Assembly (NCBI GenBank): GCA_000827265.1
Contig: KN834758.1
Location: 558,001-622,000 of the forward strand
DNA from: Collybiopsis luxurians FD-317 M1
Taxonomy: Eukaryota; Basidiomycota; Agaricomycetes; Agaricales; Omphalotaceae
DNA: 64,000 nt
Direction: 5' to 3'
Shown piece by piece: positions 35,847 to 47,558 of this stretch (its first letter is position 1; each line of letters begins with the position of its first letter). A program made the position numbers and the translations under genes. Below the pieces are notes generated by a model. It did not search any database and was not told the origin of the DNA. It was given only the letters and a program-made list of their open reading frames with translations.

Positions 35847-36065
35847 AATTTCACATACGTTGAGATTTCCTCACAACTGCTCAGATATCTAACGCCAATC
35901 TGTTTTGCATGAACGCCATTCTCAAGTAACTCTGGCTTAATATACACGACTATATTTCGCTTCTTCCGGGACTATACAAGTGTTGTTCTACTGGTAATCT
36001 AGATCGGACAAGGATGTATCATAGTTTTATCTGACAATTACATAATGTGTAAATATTCCGTGCAC

Positions 36066-37771
36066 TTAATCAACGAGCACCAAGGAATCCAGAACTGAGA
36101 ATCCAGTAGCCACGCCACCTTCATTGCTCTCTTTGCCTTTCGTCCGCACTAACCATCCAGCTTGCTTTTCATTTTCAACCTTTCCTTGCCCGAATAAAGA
36201 CCACCCAAAGATCCCCAGCTCGCTCACCACCTCCGTCTCTACACTTGCCCCCGTTCCTGCGCGAATGAGATAATTCTTCAGGCCTAACGGGGGTGAAATT
36301 AACTCCATCGCAATCCAAGCAGATCGCTCCTTTGGGGGCAGTGAATCGAGAAACGACGGTATAGCCTCCTTATAAATGTTATTACCTCCTCCTTCACGCT
36401 GAGGTTTGAGTACCAGACCATGTGCCTTCCCTCTGGCAAGCTTTACTCCAGCATCACCATTCAAATCAAGTGCCCACATATCCATCCAACTTTCCCGGAG
36501 TTCAGAAAGCGCCTGACTAGGAAAAACACCTTGAGCACCGTACTTCGTCTCATTACAGAGGAAATGTTCGAGAACTCCGGTCTCAGTGAGCACTTGTTGA
36601 ACCTTCTTTCCTCCGGCGAGTTGGAGAGGGATGGTGGGACACTTGATTGCTCTGGAACGCTCGAGAGTGAACCGAGTCTGGTAATGCGTACTCGTTGGGT
36701 AATCGTCCGGAGTGTAGCCTGCACGGTAATATACTATTGATATTTCTATAGGTGGCTCGTTGGATGACTCGAGAATAAGTGCAGAGTTGGTTGCTGATAC
36801 CTTGGCTTGGTGAAAGAGCTCGTCGAATGTCCGACGGACAACTGGTACGGAGTGTCTGATAGAATAGTTGCAAACAAACTTTCGTCGCCGAAGAAAGAAA
36901 TTCACTTCTCTAAAAGCTCGTATTCTAGCCAGAGCTGATCGAAGATATTCCTTTCGCCGGCTTGGACGACGAAGAGGATCTTTGATCTGAAGAAAATTAT
37001 CAGACTAGAGTTGTGGTGTGGGGAGTATTTGGTTACCCTTCGACATTGTATGCGGTATGAGCAGCGACCAAGCCAGCTACCAACCCTGATGTAGTGTTGT
37101 TAGGTGGAAAATTGCTGGTTGTGAGATGCGGTGATGCGTGAAAGAAACGGGTCGAGATTTCAAGACTCCTTTGTAATAATGAGGGATTATGCCTGAGTCA
37201 CGAAAAAAAAGTGAATTTACCGATGCATCCCAGAAACTCTTTCAGACAAGGTTCCAAAAGATGAAGATATAGTGTTGAACTCTACCTGTTTTAACGCTAT
37301 GTCGGAGCCTTGCTGGTGAAGCAGGTAGTCGGATCTGAATAGACCTAAGTGTAATGGCTGGGGAAATAATTCAGAGATCAATTAAGCTGCAACTTCCTAA
37401 GTATATACTTGAGCGAGGCCATTCTGGCGCAGATCCCGCCATCCCGACCAGAGATGTCCAGTGAACTCATCAACCTGACCTACGGATCCCATGACGCGGT
37501 CCAAAAACTCAATATCCATCGCGATACGAGAATAGAGGACATTGTAAATTGACTGTAGCTTCTGGGCCCGCTCGAACAACTTCCTTGGAAATGGCGTCGG
37601 AAACAATGCTATCGGAGCATGTATCGCTGAAGTAGGTACCGGAGGCTGAACTCCGGTGGGTAGATAGAGCAAGCCATGGGCCAAAGCATAGCTCGCAGCT
37701 CGGAACTGCAACGTTTCGCGATCTTTGCTGGATATAAGAGGCGGCCATTGAGCAAAGTTGAAGGCGGTCAT
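36066..37771 (-). CDS. GSH2: Glutathione synthetase
   Basis: This enzyme joins gamma-glutamylcysteine and glycine using ATP. The start is the ATG at 37771 (MTAFNFAQWPPLISSKD); the longer frame upstream lacks an ATG. Exons give the N-terminal eukaryotic synthetase domain (LPRKLFERAQ-like PFPRKLFERAQKLQSIYN; VEFNTISSSFGTLSERVS), the central VVQAGERNIFDQLWLEYEL joined to EKHSVPVVRRTFDEL by an intron at about 36854-36907, then IEISIVYYRAGYTPDDY, IKCPTIPLQLAGGKKVQQVL and the glycine-rich ATP loop LKPQREGGGNNIY. The family end GVATGFSVLDSLVLVD is intact. Length is about 490 residues, as expected. The start codon is 72 bp from that of the divergent PRMT3-like gene. Confidence 0.95.
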
Positions 37772-37843
37772 GTTGCGAGATCGATAGGAATTCAAGCGCC
37801 CGTTTATGGATTAGGCAGGCAATTTTTTTGACTTCTCCCTTCA

Positions 37844-40000
37844 ATGAGCATTCACCTTCGCCCAACCGCTCCAATCGTCGAGGACAATCACGATGGTGAC
37901 GACGGGGATTCCAGCTCCAGCGATGACGATGACCAGACCTGGGACGACTGGGTTTCTGATTCGGCCTCTCACAAATTCTGTCGATCTTTATTCGATGATA
38001 AAATATTGCCCAGTGTAGAAGCCATTCTCGCGTACGACAAGGCCGCGCATAATTTTGACCTCAGTGAAGCTTGCGCGAGGCTAGGTATGTTGTATATAGA
38101 AAAGTCCATTTGACCCAATCACACCATTTCCCTTTTAGCATTGGATGTGCACGGACGTATACGATTGATAAATTTCATTCGGCAAACGGTATGCATGTTC
38201 GTCTGGAACGTATTCCAAGTTGACGCCCCATCCAGAAACCTGCTCCAGCGAATATCGCGCTTTTAACAGGTAAAGAATCATTCTTCTCATCAGACGTAAG
38301 TTCATCAGTGCTATTGTCTCATCCACATTTCTGACCTCCGACCCTGCATACAGGATTTCCTTCATCCCGCCCTGGAAGACGACCCCTTGCTCCGTAAGTA
38401 GATCTAGTATCCAGGTTTATTCGTCTTGTTTCTGAACACGCTACAGAGTATCAGCCCGAAGACTGGACCGATTCCGAAGACGAAACATCCCTACCTTCTG
38501 AGCGTCGCATCCAATTGTTAGAGAAAAAACTTGCAGAAGCAAAACGAGACTTCGCGGAATTTCGAAAAATCGTCACTCAACGCTTCAGCCTTACAGACAC
38601 AGGGGAGTCCTCAGATCAATCAGCCGCACCCAAACGCGATGACGATTCTCATTACTTTGAAAGTTACGGCGCCAACGATATTCATGCGGTTATGATTCAG
38701 GATAAAGTCCGGACGTCAACGTACGCGCGATACATTCTTGGTACTCCATCTGTCTTTGAAGGCGCAACTGTTTTGGACGTCGGGTGCGGAACCGGCATCC
38801 TATCCCTCTTTGCCGCCCGAGCAGGTGCCAAACGAGTCTTCGCCGTTGATGCGTCAGACATCGCCGTAAAGGCTGACAAGATTGTCAAAGCCAATAACCT
38901 GGATAACGTCGTTACTGTTATCAGAGGCAAGATTGAGGATATACAGCTGCCTGAAGATTTCAAGGTGGATGTGATCATCTCGGAATGGATGGGTTATGCG
39001 CTACTGTACGAAAGCATGCTCGATTCGGTATTGATTGCTCGAGACCGTTTCTTGAAACCAAACGGTATAATGGCACCTAGCCAATCGAAAATGATGTTTG
39101 GGTTGTGTGATGCGAGTGAATTAGTGAAGGACCGCATTACTTTCTGGAACGACATCTACGGTTTGTCTGGGCCTTCTTCGTACCGAACTTACTACCTACG
39201 TTTTCCGCTTCGCTAGGTTTTGATATGAGTGTTATGGCTGGAGAGTTATATAGTGAAGCCATCATCGATGTCGTTGGACCTCATACAGTCTTAAGTACCC
39301 CATATGTACTAAAGGTAAGCATTGTTCTCGACCCTCCAATCTCTCTTCCTTCTCTGTATGTTCTTTTTAGGACCTTCACCTTTCCAAAATATCCAACCGT
39401 CAACTCGACTTTATCTCCTCATTCAAGCTGACCTCCACTGTCGACCGACGCACCAAAGTCTCAGCCTTCATCTTGTACTTCGACACATTCTTCACCGCTT
39501 CTGGAAATCCTGTACCGCCCGAGACAGAAGTGGAGGTTGTCCGTGAGGATGAGGTGGTTGTTGCGGAAGTCTGGCCCCTCGGTGGACGCTCTCCCCCACA
39601 AAGACGGGCGAGCCAGCACAACAAAAAGGAAAAATCCGCGGATAAGGTGAAGGCAGAGAAGTCTGCAGAAGAAGGGAAGGAAAAGGACGCTGTCAAAGTG
39701 GACGCAGTGATCAGCTTTAGCACTGGTCCGAAGAGTATTCCAACCCATTGGAAGCAGACTTTATTCTTGCTGAAAGAACCTTTTCTTGTCGATGAAGGTA
39801 TACATGCGTTTCCCTTTTTTCTTGGATTTCAATTGACTCGAGTTGACCTTCCAGGCTTTACTGTACAAGGACACTTCCACTGTCACAAGAGCGAAGTTAA
39901 TTCACGTGAGCTCGACATCGAGATACACTACACCGTTCAAGACGTGGAGGGAAAGAGCACTAATCCTGATGTCGTGGTGCAGATGTTCAAGGTACGATAG
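37844..40000 (+). CDS. Protein arginine N-methyltransferase 3-like
   Basis: Transfers methyl groups from S-adenosylmethionine to arginines; PRMT3 orthologues act on ribosomal protein S2 in the cytosol. The N-terminus is acidic with a degenerate zinc-finger region (CRSLFDDKILPSVEAILAYD, then AAHNFDL). After a coiled-coil-like segment the catalytic core follows: YGANDIHAVMIQDKVRTSTY, the SAM loop VLDVGCGTGILSLFAARAGA, FAVDAS, the double-E loop SEWMGYALLYESMLDS and the substrate loop PTHWKQTLF. The beta barrel carries a charged insert of about 60 residues (39530-39700: PPQRRASQHNKKEKS and Lys/Glu runs). About eight introns interrupt the gene; stop at 40000. PRMT1 is less likely because of the long N-terminal region. 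Confidence 0.88.
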
Positions 40001-41455
40001 GATCTTAGGATGGTTGAAGAAGATGAAGGATTTGTGATCTTTTCTTGCGTTGTAAATTTAACTTGCATTAATAACTGAGTAACGAAGATTTGCTTCGTCG
40101 TCTTGATTAAGCTTGAAAGTTAAGCAGGGAAGACACCGGTCAGCGGAGAGAATTTAGCCTCGAGATGTTGATATTGACATCCGGAAGAGGCCTACCCACA
40201 GCTAGGAGCATAGACAGTGATTCTGGACATTCTTGATCAAGTCCGTTGCGAAATTTTTTCCTCTCATGATTAGACCAAATTTAAGTATCTAGGCGTAAAA
40301 CAGTACATGTCCAGACCACTACGAACAGCTTTAGAAAGTAGTACGAAAAATTCCGGTCATTTACATTCACCCCCTCATTAACAAGCGCCACACCTCCTCC
40401 CCCTCTCCCGCCGCTGTCGACACGCGATTGAAGTTCTCGAGACAGCATGACGGCTATACAATTACATTTGGATATCTACGGTAAATGGCCGCGGTCTGAA
40501 CCGTCTTGCGCAGTGCCGGTTGAGCGCAAACACCTCATCTTTCCTACTCAAATGATTACTGGAGGTGAAAGAACTTGATATTCGCAATATCCACCCCAGT
40601 TCACCTATTGCCCGCGATAATCCAGTGAGGCTCGCTACTGTTTTGCATCGCCAAAGCACCACTGCAAAATGGACTGCGCATAAATTGAAAGTGTCCAACT
40701 GCCTTTCTAGCTCCAACACCGCCTTAGAGTGCAGTAAATCACACTAATGTGTAGCGGATGATTAAACCGTTAGACATTCATTGCCATGATACAAGATGGT
40801 ACAAGATGATGGCCCCAGGTACATAGGCGTCGAAAATATCAGTTGACTCTGAACTAGTGCTTATACCTAATCAGGAGCTAAAACGCAGGACTGGATGAGT
40901 GCAACTTGGTGTAAGTGCGCTGGAGATACCTGTAGGAACCTGGGTTCTTTGTATCAAGCTTAAGTATCGTAGGTTACCGGGAGGGCCACTAAATGCACTG
41001 AACGCCAGGAATTTGGCATGAGTAATCGACGTCCGTCAAGACGTCAATCCTTCTGAATCCACACGAATTATACTTTCTTTGGTCGGTTGCCAAATCGAAG
41101 CGGCTGAGAAAGGAGATACCACACAGGCCAAAGTAAGCCTCCGAATCGGGGCCCAGGGCGGTTCACGTACGCATGAAACATCGGTTCATCGCGCGCTGAA
41201 ATGAGCCTCTTGAGAGTCAGCGGGCACAATCAACGTGAATAATACCGAGTTCCAACATCGCCTTGGCAATAGGTGATTGAGGACACCGACACCGTCTATG
41301 TACAAACGGACTTAGGAATTTCTGAATGCCGGCAACCGTGCGGGGGGATTTTCCCCGGCAGTGGCGGCGCAGATTGTCAACATTGTGCACTCTTTCAACA
41401 TTCTATATCAATGCTGGGGATACTGCAATCTTGATTCTCAACCAATTAGTTCGCC
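40001..41455. other. Intergenic, 1.45 kb without a supported gene
   Basis: I looked for tRNA boxes, 5S-like blocks and coding exons on both strands and found nothing convincing. There is a short imperfect direct repeat (GATACAAGATGGTACAAGATG, near 40790) and a GC-rich patch near 41340-41390. It likely contains the upstream region of the gene at 41456. Confidence 0.4.
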
Positions 41456-44400
41456 ATGAGTAGCCAAGATGTATACAAGAATCCTGACAGCCACCATATG
41501 TCTAACCAGCAAGGTCAGTTTCACGTTCGTTTGTAATTTAATCCAGTTATTGATATCATTTCTTGTCTTCAGGGTCAGCTTCAGAGCCTCGTCCAGCTCT
41601 GCAGAGAAACGATACTGAACAGCTCTTGTCTTATTACCAGTCTCCCTTGGCAGACAGTCCTTACAAGGATACCCGTCGTCCACCTCCTCTTTCTCGCCAG
41701 CTCTCAAGCAGCTCAACCTCAGAATCCGACTACTCAGCTTCCAGTCACAGTGACTACAGCAATTCAGCTGCTCCTAAAAGGTCTACTCTACCCTCTGAAG
41801 GCTCCTCGGATCGAAGAAGAATGGCTATCGTAGAGATGGATAGTGTTGTGGAAACTGCCAAAAAGCATGGAAGAAGGGGGAAAAAGGATTCTTTTGGAAG
41901 TTTAGCTCTCGTTGCCCCTCCAGATGCTTCACCAAAATCCTACAACCTGACTTCCTCGCCCACTGCCGTTCCTGAGGGCGAACATGCTACGAACAGCGTA
42001 GATTCTTCCGGCGGGGATGAAACGAGATCCCACCACCGTTCCCAATCCGAAGTTTCTTCTCCGAGGAAATCGCCACGAGACGTTGGAATTATTGGCACCG
42101 CTCGTCAGCCTATCGTCCTCGACTTGGAAACCGTGAACGAAAGTGGCCATGCTTTGCACCCTCCAATCTTCATTCAACCACAGTCTCGTTCCCCCGGCCC
42201 GTCATCCCCTGCTGTTTCACCTTCACCTTCATCTCTATTACCTCCTATGAAACGACGGTCCACCGGCCAGTCTATAGTTGTGGTCACTCCCGACATAGGC
42301 ACAAGCAAGCCCATTGATGCGCCTGTTGCGGGTCCAGTTGTTGTCGACCTCAATGTTGTTCAGACTGCTTCTCTGGAAGCAAGCCCATCAATGTCTCAAC
42401 AGGCGACTCCAAGTTACCTCGATTATAAGCCTGGTGCGTATTGGAATTGAAGTTTCATTGTACTCAAACTTTGTTTGATTGAAATTCAAACTCGTTTTCT
42501 TCGTCCTACACTCTTTTTTCTTTTGGCTCAATCATCCCCTGAGAAAACGCGTGTTAATAGTCTTTCCCTTTTTTTTTTTTCAACTAATAGGTGTTCACGC
42601 TACTGCGGGTCCCCTTCCTCCCCCTCCCCGTGCCGCGATTACACTCGATTCACAGTCTCCGGCTCCCCCACGACCACCCCGCTTAAATTCTCCCATGCCT
42701 CAGCAAACATCTCACGCGCCGCTATCAAATTCAAAATCGGCGAATACCAGCTCACGGAGAGGAGATATCGACATTATGCGCCAAGCACTTCAACTTCCTC
42801 CTTCTGTCACCAAAGCTCTTGCAGCCCGACCCTTGACACCATCTAGGCCACCCATGACCAAAGCAGACGTACCTTCGAATGTGAGCGAAAACCCGAGGTA
42901 AGGACACGCTTTCCTAGAAGTTCCCAATCCTCAAAATTTTTCTCCTTCTCGCAGTTTGACTTCCCTATCTTCCTCGTTGAACCACAGTCCCGTAGAAGCA
43001 ACAAGATCAACTCATCGAAGGGAAGGTGCCTTTTCTCCGTCCTCCATAGATACGTCTCCTCAATCTGTGACAATAAACGTCTCGAAAGCCGAACCAGAAT
43101 CTGACAAACCTGACGTGATCGTATCTCCATCTCTTCGACGCGTAGATACTCATCTTCAGCCTACACACGAGGAACTTGTGGAGAAAGGGCCGCCAATTAC
43201 TGAAGTGCATCCGCTGAAACCACCTTCAGCTTTTGCGACGTCAGCGGCATCTTCATCCTCGTCCTTTGGCACGGTGCAACCTCTCGGTCTCCTCGGCTCA
43301 GAAGCTGGAGAATCTGGTGTGAATGCAAGACAAGACCACACCTGGGTTGAAGTACGCACTGCTGAAACTTCCCCTTCCCCTTCCCCTTCCCCCTCCCCGA
43401 TACCTTCACCGGAGCATCCTCGCATGTCGGCGGAACACTCGCATCATGCTCGGACCATTGTTTCGCACTCTACCTCTAATTCGCTTTCTGTTGACGGTCA
43501 CGCTACCCCTTCACGGTCTTCCTCAGTATCGCCTGCCATTTCTCGCTCTCACTCTCCTTCTGGACCCGCTCAGCCCAATTCACGGTCACCCTCACTGTCC
43601 CCCGCTCCGTCACCTCCACCCAAAAGCTTCCGACATTCAATCACTAATGGCCTGAAAAGGATGAGCTTACCGCGTAGTCCTTCGGCCAAGAGCTTAAGTA
43701 GGGGTTCTTATGAAAGGGAACGAAGTTCTTATGAAGACGAACCTTCCGGTCATCCTTTACCCAACATTCCCCAAGCTCAGCTAGTGAATTTTCAGTCGCC
43801 TGTTCCTCTAAGGGACATTCAGCCTTATCAGGAGGTCCACCGCCCATATCTCAGGCCGCTTCAACCAACCAAACGAAAACGCAAAATTAATTCCAATCCC
43901 GCTGCGATGTTCTGTTCGGAGGTGACAGCAAAACGTAGTGCAGGCGAGAGGTGTATGCTCTATGCACAGAAGATCAATGAACTGTGGACCTATGATTGTG
44001 GCCTGGCTGATTGGATGGAGGAGATGCGTGATCGAGGTACGTTCATCTTGCAAGCCTCATATATTACTGATGTATACAATTCTCGTTTGTGTTTTTTTCA
44101 GGCTCAGGATCTGCGAGTCGTGGAGCTGCGATTTCGTTAATACAGTCACCTCCCACCTCCCCAATATCCAGCAGTTTTCACCCCACATCCCCGTCCACGA
44201 TACCATTTACTTCCCAGCCTCGCCAAATCTCCCAATCTTCGTATGGATCTGTTATAACAGAAGCGACTTTCCCACGACGCCCAGATGCATCTGCCGCCAC
44301 AGATCTCTCTTTCACTACAAAGGAAGCGTCATCGCTTGCCCCCCCGACGGGGCCGCCACCATTACCTTATCCATCCCTAGCTACAGCTAGTCAGAGGTAT

Positions 44401-45129
44401 CCTGGCAAATCAAACTTCTCATCAGGAAATAGTAGTGGCAGCGAATCACCCGCCAAGGGCTACAAAGCTCTGATGTCTCCGTTGACACCGACAAGTAAGA
44501 CAGGAGCGTTCTTCGCATCATTAGGCCGCAAGGCAAGTGTAACAAGGAAGGATAGAGGCCTTGGCTCGGCTGCACAAGGTCCGACTTCCGCCCGTCTGAC
44601 GAAATTACCCAAGAACGGTCAGAATAGCCAACCTCCTTCAACGGCGCCAGCTGCGTCCCCTTCCGTTCCAGGGGGGCCCAGGGCTCCGCCGAACCGGATG
44701 CTGAAATCACAGACGATGATTATTTCGCCTATGGTTTTGGACAATTCGAGTTCCTCGAGCTCTGGCGGCCAAACGAGCGCGCTAGGAAGGAGACCATCGC
44801 TGTACGATATTCCTTCGGGCGACAGTATTCACCATTCAACTTCCACATCACTTCATGGTCATTTTAGCAAACCCACTGTCAGGGGCGGGCCAAGATCTCA
44901 ATCGTCATCCCCTTCGAAAGCACCTTCGAGGACTGCGCATACCTCTTCCCCGCAACCAGAGTCATCATGGGAGCCAGAGTTCAAACGCCAAGTGGACGGA
45001 TTATCTGACTTGATGCCCCATGCGGATCGTACGGTGTTGGCGGGGTATCTGAGACGGGCGGGTCAGGATATTTTGGCTATTGGACAGTATCTGGAAGACG
45101 AAAGGAATGGATGTTTGCGACGGGACTGA
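41456..45129 (+). CDS. Large Ser/Pro-rich protein with CUE-like C-terminal module
   Basis: Four introns are supported, including one that joins MSNQQ to GSASEPRPALQRND. Most of the roughly 1120 residues are low-complexity Ser/Pro/Thr with Pro-rich patches (PPPPRAAITLD; SPSPSPSPSPIPSPEHPR) and many SP sites, suggesting a kinase-regulated disordered scaffold. Two folded-looking islands stand out: KRSAGERCMLYAQKINELW with TYDCGLADWMEEMRDRG (about 43930-44036), and the last 50 residues (FKRQVDGLSDLMPHADRTVL, then AGYLRRAGQDILAIGQYLED). The latter follows the CUE/UBA three-helix pattern (LxxLMPxAD...LxxAxxDxxxAIxxYLED) and could bind ubiquitin. I do not know a gene symbol or confirmed function. 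Confidence 0.75.
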
Positions 45130-45255
45130 TTGAAAGATCTCATGAACAAGACTCGAGGAATGAAATTAAAGGCGTACCCGCGCCTCAAGCTGTGTATTTT
45201 TATCGGCAATCAACAGCTATGCAATCTTTCATCTGATTTTCATCTCTTGCCATAT

Positions 45256-45459
45256 CATTATGCTCTCCTTACTTCTTGGATTCCCTTGGCATTCTAAATC
45301 TGCTTTATCTCATTATCCTTCGTTCTTTCGATGGAGCAAGGACTCCTTGTCCTTTATCATTATACTCTCCTTACTTCTATGATTCGCTTTGCATTTCAAA
45401 TCTGCCTCATCTCATTGCCCTTTGTTCTTTCGACGGGGCGAGGAAGCCTTGCCCTTGAT
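45256..45459. repeat. Diverged tandem duplication, two units of about 102 bp
   Basis: Unit 1 (45256-45357) and unit 2 (45358-45459) align along their whole length: both begin CATTAT.CTCTCCTTACTTCT and contain AAATCTGC, TCTCATT and GTTCTTTCGA, with roughly one mismatch in six or seven bases. It lies in the intergenic region downstream of 45129. Confidence 0.75.
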
Positions 45460-45789
45460 CTTCCTGGGATATTAGAGCTCACAACTTTGGGGTCATCTCA
45501 AGCCTGCTATTATACCGCGTAAAGTTATTTATCACCGCTATCATTGGACCTACTTTATCGATCGAACTACGTACAACAAGTTTACTTTATCTGTTATCAG
45601 TACAATTGTACTATTGAGCTTGCTTAAAATACAACATTTACCCTTACAGTTTGGCTATGGAAATCAGGAAACTTTGAATGAAAGTAAGCTACCGAGGAAT
45701 AGAAGGTCTAAATGTCCCTGAAGTTCGTTTGACCATAGTACTCGAAGGCGCGAAAACTACACATATCATTTGTCAATGCATCTGAAAAC

Positions 45790-47558
45790 CTAGAAAGAAA
45801 TTTGACGTATACCTCTCTGCGCCGGTCGCATTCGTGAAGTAGTACCCGAAGGCTGAAGTCCAGAACGCCAAGCTCCAGTGGTCGTCGGCACCCTCATTGA
45901 TCGCTGGCCGCCACCCATGAGAAGGTTCTCCACCTCGTGCGCGCTTTCTGAACGATCCGAGATGTAGCCACCAGCATATGAACGGTCGGACCCAGATGTA
46001 GCCATTGCAAGAGGCTGACGGTGAGACCCGCCCGCACGGGCTGCAGGCTGAACCTGGGTAGCAGGGGCGTGTTGAACCCAATTATCTGCTGCTACGACAC
46101 GGTAACTTGGGAAGTTGGCGCCGCGATTGACGACAGGAGTCCGTTGTATCTAGGAGAGAAATTGCAAGAGACGTAAGACGAGGTGTAGAGGTTGGCGGTA
46201 GAAGAACTACTCCGTTTGCTTCCATACCCCCGACTACAGCTCCAAAATCGACATTATTTCCAACATTGGCTCCAAAGTTACGCATTCCGGGTCGTGGATC
46301 ATCTGGGAGCTGATTTATCGGAGGATTGATTGAGGGATCTGCCGAAGCGAGGGTCGGTCCAAGCAAGGCTTTGCGTTTGATTTTGTCATGCTGAGCCTTT
46401 ATACCGTGATTAGAAGACCGAGATGGCGCTGATCGGGGCTCTAGTTAATATACCTTGAGTTTTTGGTACTCTTTCTCTCGTTCTCGTGTTGCATCCTGCA
46501 AATCGCGGACCTTTCTTTTTTCGACCTCGAGATCCCGTTCGAGCTCTTCCCAAATGTCACTACATAAACGATTCGCCTGCAACGCGTAACACACCAGCGA
46601 CTTTGTTATTGAGCAGGGAGATTTCACCATTGGCTAACGGAGATGAATGAGAGAAGAAAAACTGGGGCGGCGCTCGATCCCACCTTCTCGAACTACATTG
46701 TCTAGCTGCTTCTGGAGTTGGGAGTTTTTGTCGTTGAGATTTCGAAGTACGGCTTGCTGAAAAGAGCTGAAAATAGGTTATAAGAAAGTAGTCTGAGGCA
46801 GGATTCGAGAGAAGATATACTTTTCTTGGTGTATTTGGTATTGCCAGAAAGCAATCGCGCTTTATCATGATTGAGTGAGGGATGCCATTAAGGAATTTAC
46901 ATAGTTGTGCGTTGCGTACCGACTACATATTTCGAGGATAGTGGAAGGAGTCAGACCTGAAAGAACAGACTGAGCTACGTGAGTGGCTGAAAGTTACTAT
47001 ATGCGCCAAGACATACAGTTTTGTAGTCGTTGGAAGGGTGTAAGGAGCAGACCTGCTCAGTCGGGGGTTAATGAAGAAGGAGGAACTGTTATGTCCGACG
47101 TACGACAACATCATCTCTTGTTGGAAGGAAGATTTTTCAAAAGAGTGACCGCGAATGCATGCGCCATTAACGTACGGTTCAGTTAAGGAAGATTCACAAG
47201 CTTTTCAGTAGCAAATCAGAGCGAGAGCTTCTAAACAGTTTTGATGGCACGATACCTGGGCATAGCCGGGAAGCATTGAACAACTCGTTGGCGCAATCAA
47301 CTAGTCAGATGCGTCTCAGCGAAGGCTTGAGCGACAAGTTGTATTGAACACGTACCGCAGAATATATGGGAACCTTTCCGATTAGTTCTCTATTACTATC
47401 CATCATTATACTATTTCCAATGCGAAAGACATACAAGTCGTCTAGGAATTTGAATGAGCACATAATTCAAGATATCAGAAAAAAGGACGCACGACAACTG
47501 CTTTGTCTGTCAGAGGCTTTCTGCATGTAAGGCGATTGCATTTGAGTTCCGTGTCCAT
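45790..47558 (-). CDS. HEI10/CCNB1IP1-like RING E3 ligase
   Basis: HEI10/Zip3-family proteins are RING E3 ligases for ubiquitin or SUMO that promote meiotic crossovers. The start is the ATG at 47558 (MDTELKCNRLTCRKPLTDKA). The RING is spread over very small exons: AVV, then a 7-nt exon, then an 18-nt exon giving TTCSHIFC, then VDCANELFNASRLCP. Next come SNDYKT, SVLSGLTPSTILEICSR, AIAFWQYQIHQE, the coiled-coil pieces NLNDKNSQLQKQLDNVVRE, NGEISLLNNK and WEELERDLEVEKRKVRDLQD, ending EYQKLK and the tail with LLGPTLAS and MGGGQRSMRVPTTTG. The FWQYQIHQE motif and coiled coil fit CCNB1IP1. At least ten introns. The exact 3' end (45790) is less certain. Confidence 0.85.
47435..47441 (-). other. 7-nt microexon in the HEI10-like RING
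   Basis: On the minus strand TTCCTAG|ACGACTT|GTATGT gives a 7-nt exon with good flanking splice sites. It joins GCAGTTGTC (ending 47493) to GTTCCCAT (47373-47356) and restores VVTTCSHIFC, including the RING cysteine before SHIFC. Skipping it leaves the RING without that Cys and out of frame. Confidence 0.75.

Noticed and set aside
40080..40145. Possible 5S rRNA fragment
   Set aside because: AAAGTTAAGCAGGGA recalls a 5S segment, but the flanking conserved blocks and the folded ends are absent.
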